Part shown: piece by piece, positions 1 through 10,565 of the stretch
How positions within the stretch are numbered: position 1 is the stretch's first letter
Layout of the letters: the number at the start of each line of letters is the position of its first letter
NCBI GenBank assembly: GCA_001936135.1
Contig: CP012820.1
Location: 1,798,001 to 1,862,000, forward strand
Direction of reading: 5' to 3'
Source: Saccharomycopsis fibuligera x Saccharomycopsis cf. fibuligera
Lineage: Eukaryota; Ascomycota; Saccharomycetes; Ascoideales; Saccharomycopsidaceae
Length of the DNA stretch: 64,000 bases
Made by a program: the position numbers and the translations under genes
The notes under the pieces: generated by a model
The model's database searches: none
Seen by the model: only the letters and a program-made list of their open reading frames with translations
What the model was told of the DNA's origin: nothing

Positions 1-444
1 CAAATTTTGGCTGGGAGCTAAATCAGCTTTCACTTACCTTATTCTTAGGTTACTGGGAATTCTAAAAGTAAGACAGGTATGCATTGATTATTGACAATAC
101 CAATGGTTGTATTGCATCTTGGTTGAAATGAAAAAAGCAAAAAAGCAAAAAAGCAGAAAATAGAAACTGAGAAAATTAAAATGGGTAAACGCTCAAGAGA
201 AACCAGATAAAAAAAACAAAAAAAACAAAAAAAAAATAAAAACATAACTGTTTTAGCAAAAACAAATTTCTACCACCCGCACGACAATTTGGGAACGCAC
301 TAACTGATCGAATGATAACGGACACGAAAGTGAAAGTAAAACAAAAAACTGAAAAGTTTGGTGATAAATGATGCAGGAAACATAAGCAAAATAGAAAACA
401 AACAAAATAAATCAAAAAAAGCTAAAATAAAAGAAAAAACACTT

Positions 445-482
<38 letters not shown>

Positions 483-705
483 AAAAAATAAAAAAACAAT
501 CAGGGATAAAAAACATAAACAAAAAATGTAAACAGTCAACAAACAGTACAACAGAAGTACGAAACAATTCAACAAAGCCAATAACTATTGCAGTGTAAGG
601 ATCAGGAATATGGTTAACGAGGTTAAGAGAAATATAAAGAGAGTTCAGCCACAAACTGGTGGAAGAGTAAACCTTTTTTAAACTCTAATTTCAGTATTAC
701 ACTAA
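1..705. other. A-rich 3' flank, no gene seen
   Basis: No convincing gene. The stretch lies downstream of the minus-strand gene that ends at 706 and is dominated by A-rich low complexity, including an uninterrupted run of about 32 A at 449-480. The short Phe-rich open frames on the minus strand are translations of these A runs and show no protein family. Confidence 0.7.
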
Positions 706-3700
706 TCAAAAAAACTTTTTAATGCTCATGCTTGAAATACTTGTTTTCAAAATGTGGGATTTTGTCTTTCCGCCGCTAGCCGCACCTTCTCTAGTGGCTT
801 GCAAACCATTACCATCGTTCGCTAAGCTGCTGCTTTCAATATTCACACTAACACTCTCAACATCAAAGCTTGCTTGTCTACTCTTTGGAATCTGTTTTGC
901 GTTTGCACTCGCATCATCAACAACATTATCTTCAAATCCACTTTTTACCCAAAAACCCTGGTTTTGGTAGTAATTACCACTTCCTTTCCGTCTTTGATGA
1001 TTCCCTTCATATGGGCCGGTTCTTTTTTTATTACCAAAGTTCAAATGGCTTTTTTGAACTTTTTGCTTTTGCTTATTGTTATTGTTGTACTTTAGCCTGT
1101 TATTGATGATGTCAGAGTATGGGTTTTCAGGATCACAATAGAAAGGGCAAACATCAATCGATGAGGAGCTCATTGACGAAGAGCCATATTCATGTTGAAT
1201 GGGAGAAATTTGCTCTACTTCAAACTCTTCTTGTGAATGCTGCTTTTGCTGTGCATTTGAATCTCTACCAATATAGAAATGAGAAAGGTCTGTTGATAAA
1301 CGCTTTTTACAATTTGACAAAAAGTTGGTCCTATTCGTTTCACTATTATTTCCTGGTTTAGGAGCCGTCTCAGTCCACAAACGATCAAAATCAGACGATG
1401 GCAAAATGTAAGTGTCTGTCTGAATCTGAAATTTTGACTCGGGTAATTGAGTATCAAAATCAAATTCTGTTTTCGAATCATTATTCATTGCATTCTCCAC
1501 ATTCGCTTCCTCGCTATGATTGTTATTATTAGCATTAGATGTAAATGAATTTAAAAACAATTTTAAATTCATACTTGGGGAGCGGGTATGTTTATTGATT
1601 TCTGGAACTCTTGTAGTTGAATGAAGTTGAGGAGCGGACTTCTTATTTTTAAGCTTTAAATTCTTGCTAAAATTGTTAGCTAAACTAGAAGTTTGTTGAT
1701 CATTCCTTAAATCAGTAGCTAACCTGCTCACTTGTGCGCCTTTATGCTCTTTCCCATTATTAGTCTCAGACTTGCTTGCTTTTCTTGAGTCATTTTGATC
1801 AGCATTATGTCTGCTTCCTGCCGAAAAGATATTGAGGCTTTTGAAGCTGATAGGAGTACTTGGATAATAGAACTTTGGGGAGAAAGTCGAGCTTGAGCCT
1901 ACTAAAGGTGTACTATGATTGGAGTTTGGGTTCTCATGAGATAGATAATTAGAGGTTGACTGGTCAGTAGCATTTTCCAAAAATTTATTGTTATTCAAAA
2001 CGAAATCGCTATTAGGAACCATAACACGAAGGGGATTGACACTGTTAGCCTTTCCAGATTTTGTATTTGTAAACATTTTTAAAGGTTGCATCTTAGTTTC
2101 AAGGTTCTTTATGGTAGCTTCCGGTAAGCTGGTTTCGGCAACAGGTTTGCGTGATGAAGTTGATAGATTTGAAGAGATATTCGATGGGGGAGTAGTTGTG
2201 CTTGACAAAAATTTATCGTCAAAAGACTGCGCATTGCTGTGGCTCATGCTACTGACTTCTTGTGATTCAGGGACATTGACGCTAAAATCATAGTTATAGT
2301 TCTCGTCATCGTCGCCAAAGTTGATTATTTTCTTGATCAGTTGATGATCACCATCATCCTCAACTTTTTCTTTCGCTTTGTTGACCGCAGCGGTAATATC
2401 ATTTCCTTCAGCATTTTCGAAAAAGTACTGATGTGACAAATCTCTTTCCAATGTCTCTGTTTCTTGGTACATTATACCAGTAGGGCTTTGCGGGACTGCA
2501 TAATTGTCATTGACACAAATTTCATCAGTAGATATCGAATTTTCGACGAACTCGGCAATTCTTGAGTAACCTTCGGTAGTTAAAAAGTCTAAAGACTCGT
2601 TATCATCTGATTGCTCCAGTAACCGTTGCTCCTCATATTGATTGTTAATTTCAGAGACAGATTGACAGTTACCAACTAAAGTATTTGTATTCTTGGGAGC
2701 GGTAGCAGCAGAACTTTGCTCCCCTATCACTAAAGTACCAGAAGATCTGTTGAATTGGGTTACTGTGTCATTGTTGATTCCAATATTATTATCAGTGTCG
2801 CCATCAACCGCAATAAGATCTTGAATGTTGCCCAATGAGGATACTGTGGGTATATGTGTCCGATTAGGATTGAAATTTGTGTTGTTTGTATAACTTGACA
2901 ATTCAACTTCCTCGAGGACATTGCCATTGTTGCTAAACGTCAAGTTTCGATTATTTTCTGGAATGTAGGCACTGACATGAGCACCAGCAGGAATACTATG
3001 GTTTGAGGAGATTTCGCCAACTCTATTTGCACTATTTTCCACATGAGTTTCGATAAAAGGAACAGTATTATTGTTAATGTCTGAAGATATAAGACTCAAA
3101 TTTGGATCAGAAGATTCCCTATCAATGACACTATATTCTGTAGAAAAGCTTTGATGCAAGTTGTCATAAATGACCTGAACTATATCATCCACATTTCTTT
3201 CTGAGTATCGCAATGCATTTTCTGCAAGAAATTTGTAATAGTAATTTCCGTACTCTTCATTTGAGTCGTCTCTATTGATGAATAAAAATGGTCTAAATTC
3301 GCTATTGAGATCATTATCATAATAGTAATCAAACCCATTTCCTGTATTCATGCTAGAAAGATTTTGCAAATTTTCCAAATAGTTGCTATCGCGAATAACT
3401 ATTTGGTTTAACAAGCCCAATTTTTTAAAAAAGCTCCCCACTGCCCTTTCAGAATCTTCATAACTTGGCAAAAAATCACATATAGCATCGTCTGTATTAA
3501 CAAAACTGTTTATTCCACATGCATTTTGGAGCTTAGGGTCTAGCTGATGATAAAATAATTCATATCCAGTATCAAGATCTCTGATTATCTCGTAGTCATA
3601 GTCCAGCTTGATGCGAGATACCTCTCCTAAATTTTTGCCGACAGAGTATGCATATCTTATTGCGCTAATCAAAGAAGCAATGTCTATGATTCTTCTTCTA

Positions 3701-4140
3701 GATTTCGATTGTATCTGCAAAGCTGAGGTTTCAAGACTGAAATCATTACCAACTATATGAAAGTCGATGAGAATGGTAAAATTGTCTTTGTCTAAATTTT
3801 TCTCAACGTGGCATTTTTCTATCTGTCTGATTGGCAAGGCAAAAGCGTAAGATAGTTTGAAATTATTGATGTCTTTTGCAAAAGGAATGAATATCAACCG
3901 AAGTGTTGTCACATATACGAGGCAATATTGATGAGAGAAAAACTTTGGCATTGTTGATTGCTGCTTATCAAACCATTCATTACTGTAAAAGAAAAAGATG
4001 TTTTCCTGCTGGATAGGCAAGAGTTTGCTAGAGAAATTGGGTAAAAGAAAACATTTTCGTATTGGAGTGAGTTTCAATATAAGCTCGTTTGGGAATAATA
4101 TTGGCTTAGGTATGTTCAACTTCAGCAGTGCCAACGACAT
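706..4140 (-). CDS. Large Asn/Ser-rich protein with N-terminal GRAM/PH-like region, function unknown
   Basis: A 1144-residue intact frame starting at the ATG at 4138-4140. Only the first 200 residues or so look folded. The hydrophobic block at residues 76-87 (YVTTLRLIFIPF), followed at 98-115 by an FALPIRQIEKCHVEK-type strand, resembles the GRAM/PH-like fold, where a hydrophobic strand precedes a basic or polar lipid-facing strand. A LPSYEDS motif at 224-230 resembles the PPxY/LPxY ligands of WW domains such as Rsp5. The rest is Asn/Ser/Gln-rich and probably disordered, and the basic C-terminus ends in KKFF. A GRAM domain plus a PY-like motif recalls WBP2-type proteins, but this is resemblance only and I do not recognise the gene. 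It is separated from IES6 by about 760 bp. Confidence 0.8.
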   Translation of the reverse strand: MSLALLKLNIPKPILFPNELILKLTPIRKCFLLPNFSSKLLPIQQENIFFFYSNEWFDKQQSTMPKFFSHQYCLVYVTTLRLIFIPFAKDINNFKLSYAFALPIRQIEKCHVEKNLDKDNFTILIDFHIVGNDFSLETSALQIQSKSRRRIIDIASLISAIRYAYSVGKNLGEVSRIKLDYDYEIIRDLDTGYELFYHQLDPKLQNACGINSFVNTDDAICDFLPSYEDSERAVGSFFKKLGLLNQIVIRDSNYLENLQNLSSMNTGNGFDYYYDNDLNSEFRPFLFINRDDSNEEYGNYYYKFLAENALRYSERNVDDIVQVIYDNLHQSFSTEYSVIDRESSDPNLSLISSDINNNTVPFIETHVENSANRVGEISSNHSIPAGAHVSAYIPENNRNLTFSNNGNVLEEVELSSYTNNTNFNPNRTHIPTVSSLGNIQDLIAVDGDTDNNIGINNDTVTQFNRSSGTLVIGEQSSAATAPKNTNTLVGNCQSVSEINNQYEEQRLLEQSDDNESLDFLTTEGYSRIAEFVENSISTDEICVNDNYAVPQSPTGIMYQETETLERDLSHQYFFENAEGNDITAAVNKAKEKVEDDGDHQLIKKIINFGDDDENYNYDFSVNVPESQEVSSMSHSNAQSFDDKFLSSTTTPPSNISSNLSTSSRKPVAETSLPEATIKNLETKMQPLKMFTNTKSGKANSVNPLRVMVPNSDFVLNNNKFLENATDQSTSNYLSHENPNSNHSTPLVGSSSTFSPKFYYPSTPISFKSLNIFSAGSRHNADQNDSRKASKSETNNGKEHKGAQVSRLATDLRNDQQTSSLANNFSKNLKLKNKKSAPQLHSTTRVPEINKHTRSPSMNLKLFLNSFTSNANNNNHSEEANVENAMNNDSKTEFDFDTQLPESKFQIQTDTYILPSSDFDRLWTETAPKPGNNSETNRTNFLSNCKKRLSTDLSHFYIGRDSNAQQKQHSQEEFEVEQISPIQHEYGSSSMSSSSIDVCPFYCDPENPYSDIINNRLKYNNNNKQKQKVQKSHLNFGNKKRTGPYEGNHQRRKGSGNYYQNQGFWVKSGFEDNVVDDASANAKQIPKSRQASFDVESVSVNIESSSLANDGNGLQATREGAASGGKTKSHILKTSISSMSIKKFF

Positions 4141-4900
4141 GAGGAGAGAGAATGATCTTGTGTGGTTTGCTTGATTACTATGAAGTTTCTCGAAAGCAAT
4201 GATGATATTGGTCCAAGAGTAGTTGTTACTGATTCCGCTGCGCTATCTCACTCCTCGAAGGTTGCGCTATTGTTGTTTGTTCTGTTGTGCTGAGTTATGT
4301 TGCACTGTATGTTAAGGTTGCTGTAAGTTGTCGGTAAGCGCTGAGCGCAATTGCAATTGCTGTCTACCAGTATGTTTCTCGGGATGAAGATAACTATTGA
4401 ATACAGAGTGTAGGACAATCAGCTAGCGAGAGAGATTAAGAAGCGGAAAAGAGACACCATGTGGCCAAGTGGGACTAAACGAGCGATGCTGGCGATTGAT
4501 CTATGGTGTGTGGACAGTGCGGTAAAAAAGATATCTGGCGAAGCAATACCTATCTAGAACGGTGCAATAGTACTGGTGAGCCTTACTTTTATTTTTGTTA
4601 TTTTATTCTATTTTTTACTTTTTCTTGTTAAAATAAACAATTGCTGATTGAAACAAACGCCGCTCTTGGCTGCGGTGCGCGTAGCAGCAAAGAAGCGCGC
4701 CACACGCCTTTCAACTATTGTTAACACGCCGCCTACACTCGCTAATCTCTCAATCTCCAATCATCAAACGTAAGTCGTCAGCGATATGACACACCAGACC
4801 TTCTATTGGATATTGTTAAACAAATTAGAGGACAAAATAAAAAGACAAAAGTAATATGAATACACACAATATACACATGCAGCACACCAACGGCAACACT
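4141..4900. other. Intergenic region between IES6 and the GRAM-like gene
   Basis: Tandem minus-strand genes flank this region. It should hold the promoter of the 706-4140 gene and the 3' end of IES6. A T-rich block at 4584-4625 precedes a GC-richer stretch. No RNA gene or ORF is supported. Confidence 0.5.
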
Positions 4901-5269
4901 CTACTTTAACACCACGTTGGCGTTTCTCAACTCCAAGTACTGCTGGTCCACACCTTGAGCCATGTGCTTGATGATGTCGTAGACCTCGCTGTTGTAGAAC
5001 CGAAGTCCATTGCTGGGCACCTTGTACCGACCTTGGAGCCCCGTTATGTCACAGTAATGTTTCTTCGGCTTTAGCGACGGATATGCTTCTACTGAAAAGT
5101 ATGTCACAGCATCCACAGGCAATGGCTTTTCAGCATTGTTGAGCCTCTTTTGTTCGTCAGACACTAGCTGCTTGTATGGCTTGTGTCTTCTGTTTGGCGC
5201 TTTCCAGTTTGGGTTTTTAAACCCGCAGGGCCTTTGGACTGCAGCGGCAAGGGCTTCTTCGGATACCAT
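4901..5269 (-). CDS. IES6: INO80 chromatin-remodelling complex subunit Ies6 (YL1 C-terminal domain)
   Basis: A 122-residue protein whose second half is a clear YL1-C domain. It shows the signature Y-C-D-I-T-G-L (residues about 92-98 counting back from the C-terminus of the motif block), then G-R-Y-x-x-P, then L-R-F-Y-N and V-Y-D-I-I. Ies6 binds Arp5 and is needed for nucleosome sliding and H2A.Z exchange by INO80 in the nucleus. The yeast protein is somewhat longer (about 166 residues), and here the N-terminus is short but starts at a good ATG at 5267-5269. The divergent FN3 gene begins 308 bp upstream, so the two share a promoter region. Swc2/YL1 also carries this domain but is far longer. 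Confidence 0.88.
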   Translation of the reverse strand: MVSEEALAAAVQRPCGFKNPNWKAPNRRHKPYKQLVSDEQKRLNNAEKPLPVDAVTYFSVEAYPSLKPKKHYCDITGLQGRYKVPSNGLRFYNSEVYDIIKHMAQGVDQQYLELRNANVVLK

Positions 5270-5577
5270 ACTGGCACTTTGCTTTGATGAAATGAGTTTT
5301 AAGATAGGCGCTGCGCTTAACAGAATTACTCAATCTTTGGCGCTTGCAAGCGGCTCTTTATTTCCTACGATCATTTGGCGAGTTTGGAGATATTCTCTAG
5401 CAACAGGTTTATTTGCTTTTCTCCCTCTGCACGTGACACACATCCACGATTTCCAGCAGAAAAACTAAAAGACGTTTTTTACTCTTTTCTCTATTAGTCT
5501 GTCTCAAAAACAAAACCACAAAACATATATTCTATACTGAAGTTCTGCCTCACTCTGTGCATCTGTGAACGGCTCTA
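5270..5577. promoter_or_regulatory. Divergent promoter region of IES6 and the FN3 gene
   Basis: A 308-bp gap between two divergent starts. It must contain both promoters. No individual factor site can be assigned with confidence. Confidence 0.5.
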
Positions 5578-8500
5578 ATGATAGGATATGCGTTATTCTT
5601 ACTAGTCGCCGTGATATGGTTGACACACAGGCTCCTATCCATATACAAAATACCCATCAACTTATTGATCCAAATCTTGAACATCAAGATTCCCAAAGTG
5701 CCGATCGTTTCAATCAACGAAATAGCCTCTGATCATGTTTCTTTCCATTGGGAACCCACCTTAGAAAAGGGCGCAGGAAATCACTACAAGATATACCTCA
5801 ATGGGGTAGAAAGTATGTATTGGCAATTTTTCTACATCTACCTTTTCGGCACCGCTCTTTCAAACTCAATTCAAGCGTTAGTTTACTAACAAAATCTCAG
5901 TTGGAGTGGCCGACTATAATCAGATAAGCTGTGTGCTATCAAACCTCAAGCCTGATTCATACTACCAGATTGACGTGCTTGCCGTTTATGGCTCAAATTT
6001 CAAGTCCAAAAGTTCTACGGTTTATGTCAAAACTTACAAGCGGGACGTTCCATATGCAACCGTTCAACACGAGAATCCCCAGAACATTGTTACATTCTTA
6101 ACTACCAGTAGCAACACCCAGCTGAATCTAGACAACATCAAACATAGAAACACTGTGGGGAATGGCGCAAGTGTCTTGCGTTCCAGGTCAAGCACATTAA
6201 GAATGGGTACCAATAATGTCATCAACGAAGTAGTGAATGGTTATGCTACTGGGACAGGTTCTAACGAAAATAATGATTCGCATATTGAAAATATACTTCA
6301 GCTTAGAATTAAAGAAATTGATAACTTGAAACAAGTTTTAGAAGTTGGTCAAGATGAGCTTAAAAGTGTCACTGACTTACAAACAAAACTTGAGCAAGAG
6401 TTTCTTGAAAAAAGTGGCTCATTAAGGATTGATAGAGACAGACAAAGAGATATTAAGAAAAGTGGTGATAGAACTCGTCAATCTATCCGATCAGAAGGAA
6501 AAGTCTTGGAGGATAATACCCGGTACTCCAGAAAAGATTTGAAAAATATGGATTTGGAAATGGCGAAAATTAATACTGAAATCAACTCAAAAAATTTGGA
6601 AATGGAGATTTGGGAAAAAGATATAAACAATTTCCAAATACAATCAAAGCAAATTCAACTAGAAGGGCCAAAAATAAAAGCTGAAGTGGAAAATGAGATT
6701 GACACTCTTCGAAAAGAAGTCCTGGCTGCACAATCACAATACAGTAAACTTGATGAAAATGTTAAAAAGCTCAGCATGGAACGCCGCTTGAAAGATAAAC
6801 AAAGAAACGAGCTTACTCAAATACTCAAAATCTTAGACACTTCAACAAAAGAAGACGGTCTTTTAAATTCCGAAGGTAATGCTGCTTTGCAGAAACTTTC
6901 AAGTCTTAATCCTACTATCTTTGATACTATAAAAAATGAAATTGACATTGATGACAAATCTGAAGCTGCTTGGAAAGCAGATCAATCAAGAGAAGTAAAC
7001 AATTGTACTATTGCCTATAGCAATTTCCATGCCATAAAAAAGCGCCTCGAAGAACTCACAGAGAAAAAAGTCAGTAGAACGCTTGCTTCCATTAATATGA
7101 CCGCTAGTGAAAGAGAAAAGCAACAAAAGCAGCAGCAACAGCAGGCTCAGAAACAATTACAACAACTTCAAGTTCAACAGCGGCAAACTCAACCATTCCA
7201 AGATAACAGTATCAACAACAGTTCTATTTATAACTCACAAAACATTGAAAGTTCTGCCATTCCTTTTACCAGAAGCACTGGTACCAATAACCTCATTTCT
7301 CCTCTTCTTTCCACGGCTAGTAATATTCAGCTGTCTTTCAACAACACAAATATACAATTAGGCACACACACATCAGAAAATAGTATTTTACCATATACCG
7401 CTGCTAGCAATGCCGCAAATAGTAACATACAAAATCTACGAAATAACACCTTCAATCTCTGGAATGGAATTGGGACCACCTCAAGCACTACAAATGATGT
7501 AGTGCGTATACAACTGTCAACTCCTAGTCTAGTATTGAATACAAACAGCACTAACAATCGCAACATCATCAACAACTTTCAGGAAAATGAAAAGTCCATA
7601 TATTCCCCATCAGCTGAAACTTATCTACCTAAAAACCTTTTTGATAATGGCATCAATGAGAACTTTATTGAAGACATGAGACAGTATCGTTACAATTTTA
7701 CGGAAAACAAAGATTTACCTTCTTCTATTAATGTTCTGTCTTCAACTTTGACTAATATGTTTGATTATCAAACTGGTGGCCATCAATCGACTCAGTACTC
7801 GCGGGACTCAAATTCTTTTGATGGAAAACCTAATATTGGTATTTCAAATGTTTTACTGAGACCGAAGTTGTCTCATCTTGAGCCTGTATCGGGAAGATCT
7901 TCGTCTAGTGATGCACCCTCGTTGGTTGACCAGCGTCATGAGTTGAATAAAGACTTTAGTAATGACATTTCTTTGGCTAGCAGGTTGAACTCTATTGGAA
8001 GTGGTGAAAGCCCAAATATCTTAAGTGATAGCGACGATAGACAAATATCTCATATTTTTGATTTTAGTGGTGACAATACAGGTAACAGCAGTATAAATAA
8101 TGTAAATTCAAACGGGCACTCCATTGCATCAACTTTTTCCCCAAAAAAATTGTTTGCATTCAATAGAAAACAGCCAAGCATTTCGTCAACACCGGATTTT
8201 AATTATGCAACATTTGTTGAGAATGGAACAGAAATGGTCACAAATAGTGTACACCCGCAGCATAACAATAGTGATAGTGTTAGCTCTGATAACCCTGACC
8301 TTTCTGGTATTACTCTTGAATCTCATGGAAGCAATACGAGTCGGTTTTTTTCAAAAAAAACCATGAATACGCCAGATGCGAATTTACTGGACACAAAAGA
8401 TATGGGTCTTACTAATAAAGGAATGAGCCGTTTCTTTAATCGTAAAAACTCTGTCAACACAACGGATATTGAAAGTCCAGGGATACCGTTACTTTCTTTA

Positions 8501-9655
8501 ACATCGCCAACTAATGAAACTGGGTCGTTGAACATCCCTGTTTCTCAAAGCAATACAGGGAGAGCCAGTGATGATTTGGCATTTAACTTGACAGATTTTG
8601 GTGCGCCTTCTCTTAAAGTTCGTGAAAGAAGTGGCAGTATTAATAGTGGGGTGCTGATACCCCAATCATTTCACACCGCCCAAGTTAATTTTGGTGCAGT
8701 GAAAAACAATGCTGCACAACCAACTACAAGTTTTTGGGGTCAATCGAACCAGTCGACTAATTCTCTTTTTTATAATAACCCTATTGGACTTTCGACAGCA
8801 AGAGGTACAAGCTTTGAAGGGGAAAGATTATTTCAGACCACAAGCCATAATTCTGATCTCATTGACAATGAAAAGACTGGCAACAGTTGGTCATTGTTTC
8901 ATATCAATAAAAATAATTTCTCTTTGAGCAAACATCATGTAAATGGTGAAAATAATGATAACAATAGTAGCGGGCCAACTGTTGGGTCACCATTTTTGGA
9001 TGGTACTGAACTGAATAATAATGGATCCAAAACGAATCCAAGCCGGATGCTTTTTTTCCGTTCCAAGGACAAAGAAAAGGAAAAAGAAAAAGAAAAAGTC
9101 AATATTCATTATTCTGGAGCAGCTGTATCAGCATTTGAAACTGCACCTCAGTATCCACCAACGTCAGCTGGGTTAGAATTGAATGAGAACACATTATCAG
9201 TACAATCACCAGCACAAAACAGAAAACGTAAAAGTATATTTTCTTTTGCAAAATCCAATAACGGTAAAGGAGAGGTACAAAATTCTGAAGCTATCAATAC
9301 CTTGGGATCTTCATCTCCGACAAGACCTGTCCATAGTTCAACCGCAGCATCATTAAGTGAAACAACAAACACTTTGAGCACTAATGATTTCTCCGAAAAC
9401 GAACATTTCGAAGAAGAAGAGAATGTTACGCCAACTCAAGAGAAGCCGTCAAAAGCTACTAAATTGTTGCCTAAAAGTATGCGCAATCTAGGCATTTCCA
9501 GGCGCAGCTCTGCGGCCTCATCAGGTGCTAGCACCGCACAACAACCCAATCTAATAAGTGGTAGCAGCAACGTCAATGAAACTAATGATAATGGGTCGGT
9601 ATCCACCTCAGCGAAAAGCTTCCAAAATGAGGCCATTGGGGTCATAACGGAGTAG
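5578..9655 (+). CDS. Membrane-anchored fibronectin type III / coiled-coil protein (Nnf2-like), spliced
   Basis: Two exons, 5578-5812 and 5901-9655, give 1329 residues. An N-terminal hydrophobic helix at residues 4-18 is followed by an FN3 domain at about 45-125. The FN3 domain is broken by the intron and becomes continuous only after splicing (LNGVE joined to IGVADYNQ, then LKPDSYYQIDVLAVYG). Residues about 205-450 are charged and heptad-like, indicating a coiled coil. The remaining part is Asn/Ser-rich and disordered with scattered RFF-K motifs (SRFFSKK, SRFFNRK, MLFFRSK). The arrangement of a membrane helix, one FN3 and a coiled coil resembles S. cerevisiae Nnf2 (YGR089W), but I recall that family only loosely and assign no symbol. 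Convergent with TCA17, 164 bp away. Confidence 0.85.
5813..5900 (+). other. Spliceosomal intron of the FN3 gene (88 bp)
   Basis: The donor GTATGT starts at 5813, the branch site TACTAAC lies at 5884-5890 and the acceptor CAG ends at 5900. Removing it joins the two frames in phase and restores the FN3 fold, so the call does not rest on the consensus alone. Confidence 0.95.
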
Positions 9656-9819
9656 CGAGCATCTTATTATTTTATAAACTAAAGACTTTAGGTATCGGTC
9701 TCTTTTATTCATGTTTAGGTTTCAAAAAATTACTACAACTTATCAAATGTACATTAAAAATATTGACACACTAATTTAGTTATGTTTTATAGTGACAAAA
9801 TAATTGTAGATTTTTTTCT

Positions 9820-10565
9820 TCACTGCTGACTGTTCCATACTTCGACCACCTCAATTATTGATTTTTCCAAACGCTTACTACTAATTAATGAATTTTCATC
9901 AAGAGGTTGAAAAGGATTACAAATTAACCTCAAGTATGCCTTGTGAATATTTTTAAAAATTCCATCCAATTGTTTACCAAATTTTTCCCCCTTAGTAGCA
10001 GTACCAATAACAATTTTTAATCCAGTGTTAGTTTCGTATCCGTATACGCTTATACCATCTTGAACAAATAACAATGCACAATTTTGATCAATTGAGCCCG
10101 GCTCATAGAAAACGGACGAAAAGACATCAAGGGCCATGTTTGAAAGAAAGTTGTATTTGAGGAGCTCATTGACGTTTTGTTCATCGACAAATGATGGTAA
10201 ACTTGGTACATTTTCCTCTACTTCTGCGGTATCATTTGCCTCTATTTCTGCTTTTTCTTTCTTCGCATTATCTTCTTTCAGAGCTTCTAACTGTGATTCT
10301 TTATCGGGATGCTGCTGCTGATTATCGTTTTGTTCTTTTGAAGATTGTTGTTGATGTTTACCATTTGTCAATGATGCCTGTGGCTCATATGGGGAAAATT
10401 GTTGAATATGTAAAGGACGATTCTAAAAAAACAAGTGAAAGTTAGTATCACTTGCCAAAATAAAGACGCGCATCAAGCAAACGGTAACCATCATTTGAAG
10501 TCATTTCATGAAAATTAACATACGTCTCTTGTTATCAATGATACAAAATATATTGGAGCAGCCAT
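9820..10565 (-). CDS. TCA17: TRAPP complex-associated protein Tca17 (TRAPPC2L family), spliced
   Basis: Two exons, 10524-10565 and 9820-10422, give 214 residues. Exon 1 encodes 14 residues (MAAPIYFVSLITRD) and exon 2 continues NRPLHIQQF. Together they form the first strands of the longin/sedlin fold, matching the N-terminal I-x-x-x-x-x-x-P-L-x-I pattern of TRAPPC2L. The C-terminal half has FLSNMALDVFSSVF, ISVYGYETNTGLKIVI, then AYLRLICNPF, all typical of the family. A Gln/Glu/Lys-rich insert (about residues 30-80) separates the first strands from the rest and is unusual. Tca17 helps assemble the TRAPPII complex for Rab activation at the Golgi. Trs20 is the alternative family member, but YGYETNTGLK fits Tca17/TRAPPC2L better. 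Confidence 0.88.
10423..10523 (-). other. Spliceosomal intron of TCA17 (101 bp)
   Basis: On the minus strand GTATGT begins at 10523, TACTAAC occupies 10447-10441 and the acceptor TTTAG ends at 10423. It is phase 0 between Asp14 and Asn15. The stop-free downstream frame alone would give a protein missing the first strand of its fold. Confidence 0.93.

Noticed and set aside
45-654. Phe-rich minus-strand ORFs
   Set aside because: Translations of A runs, with no other structure.
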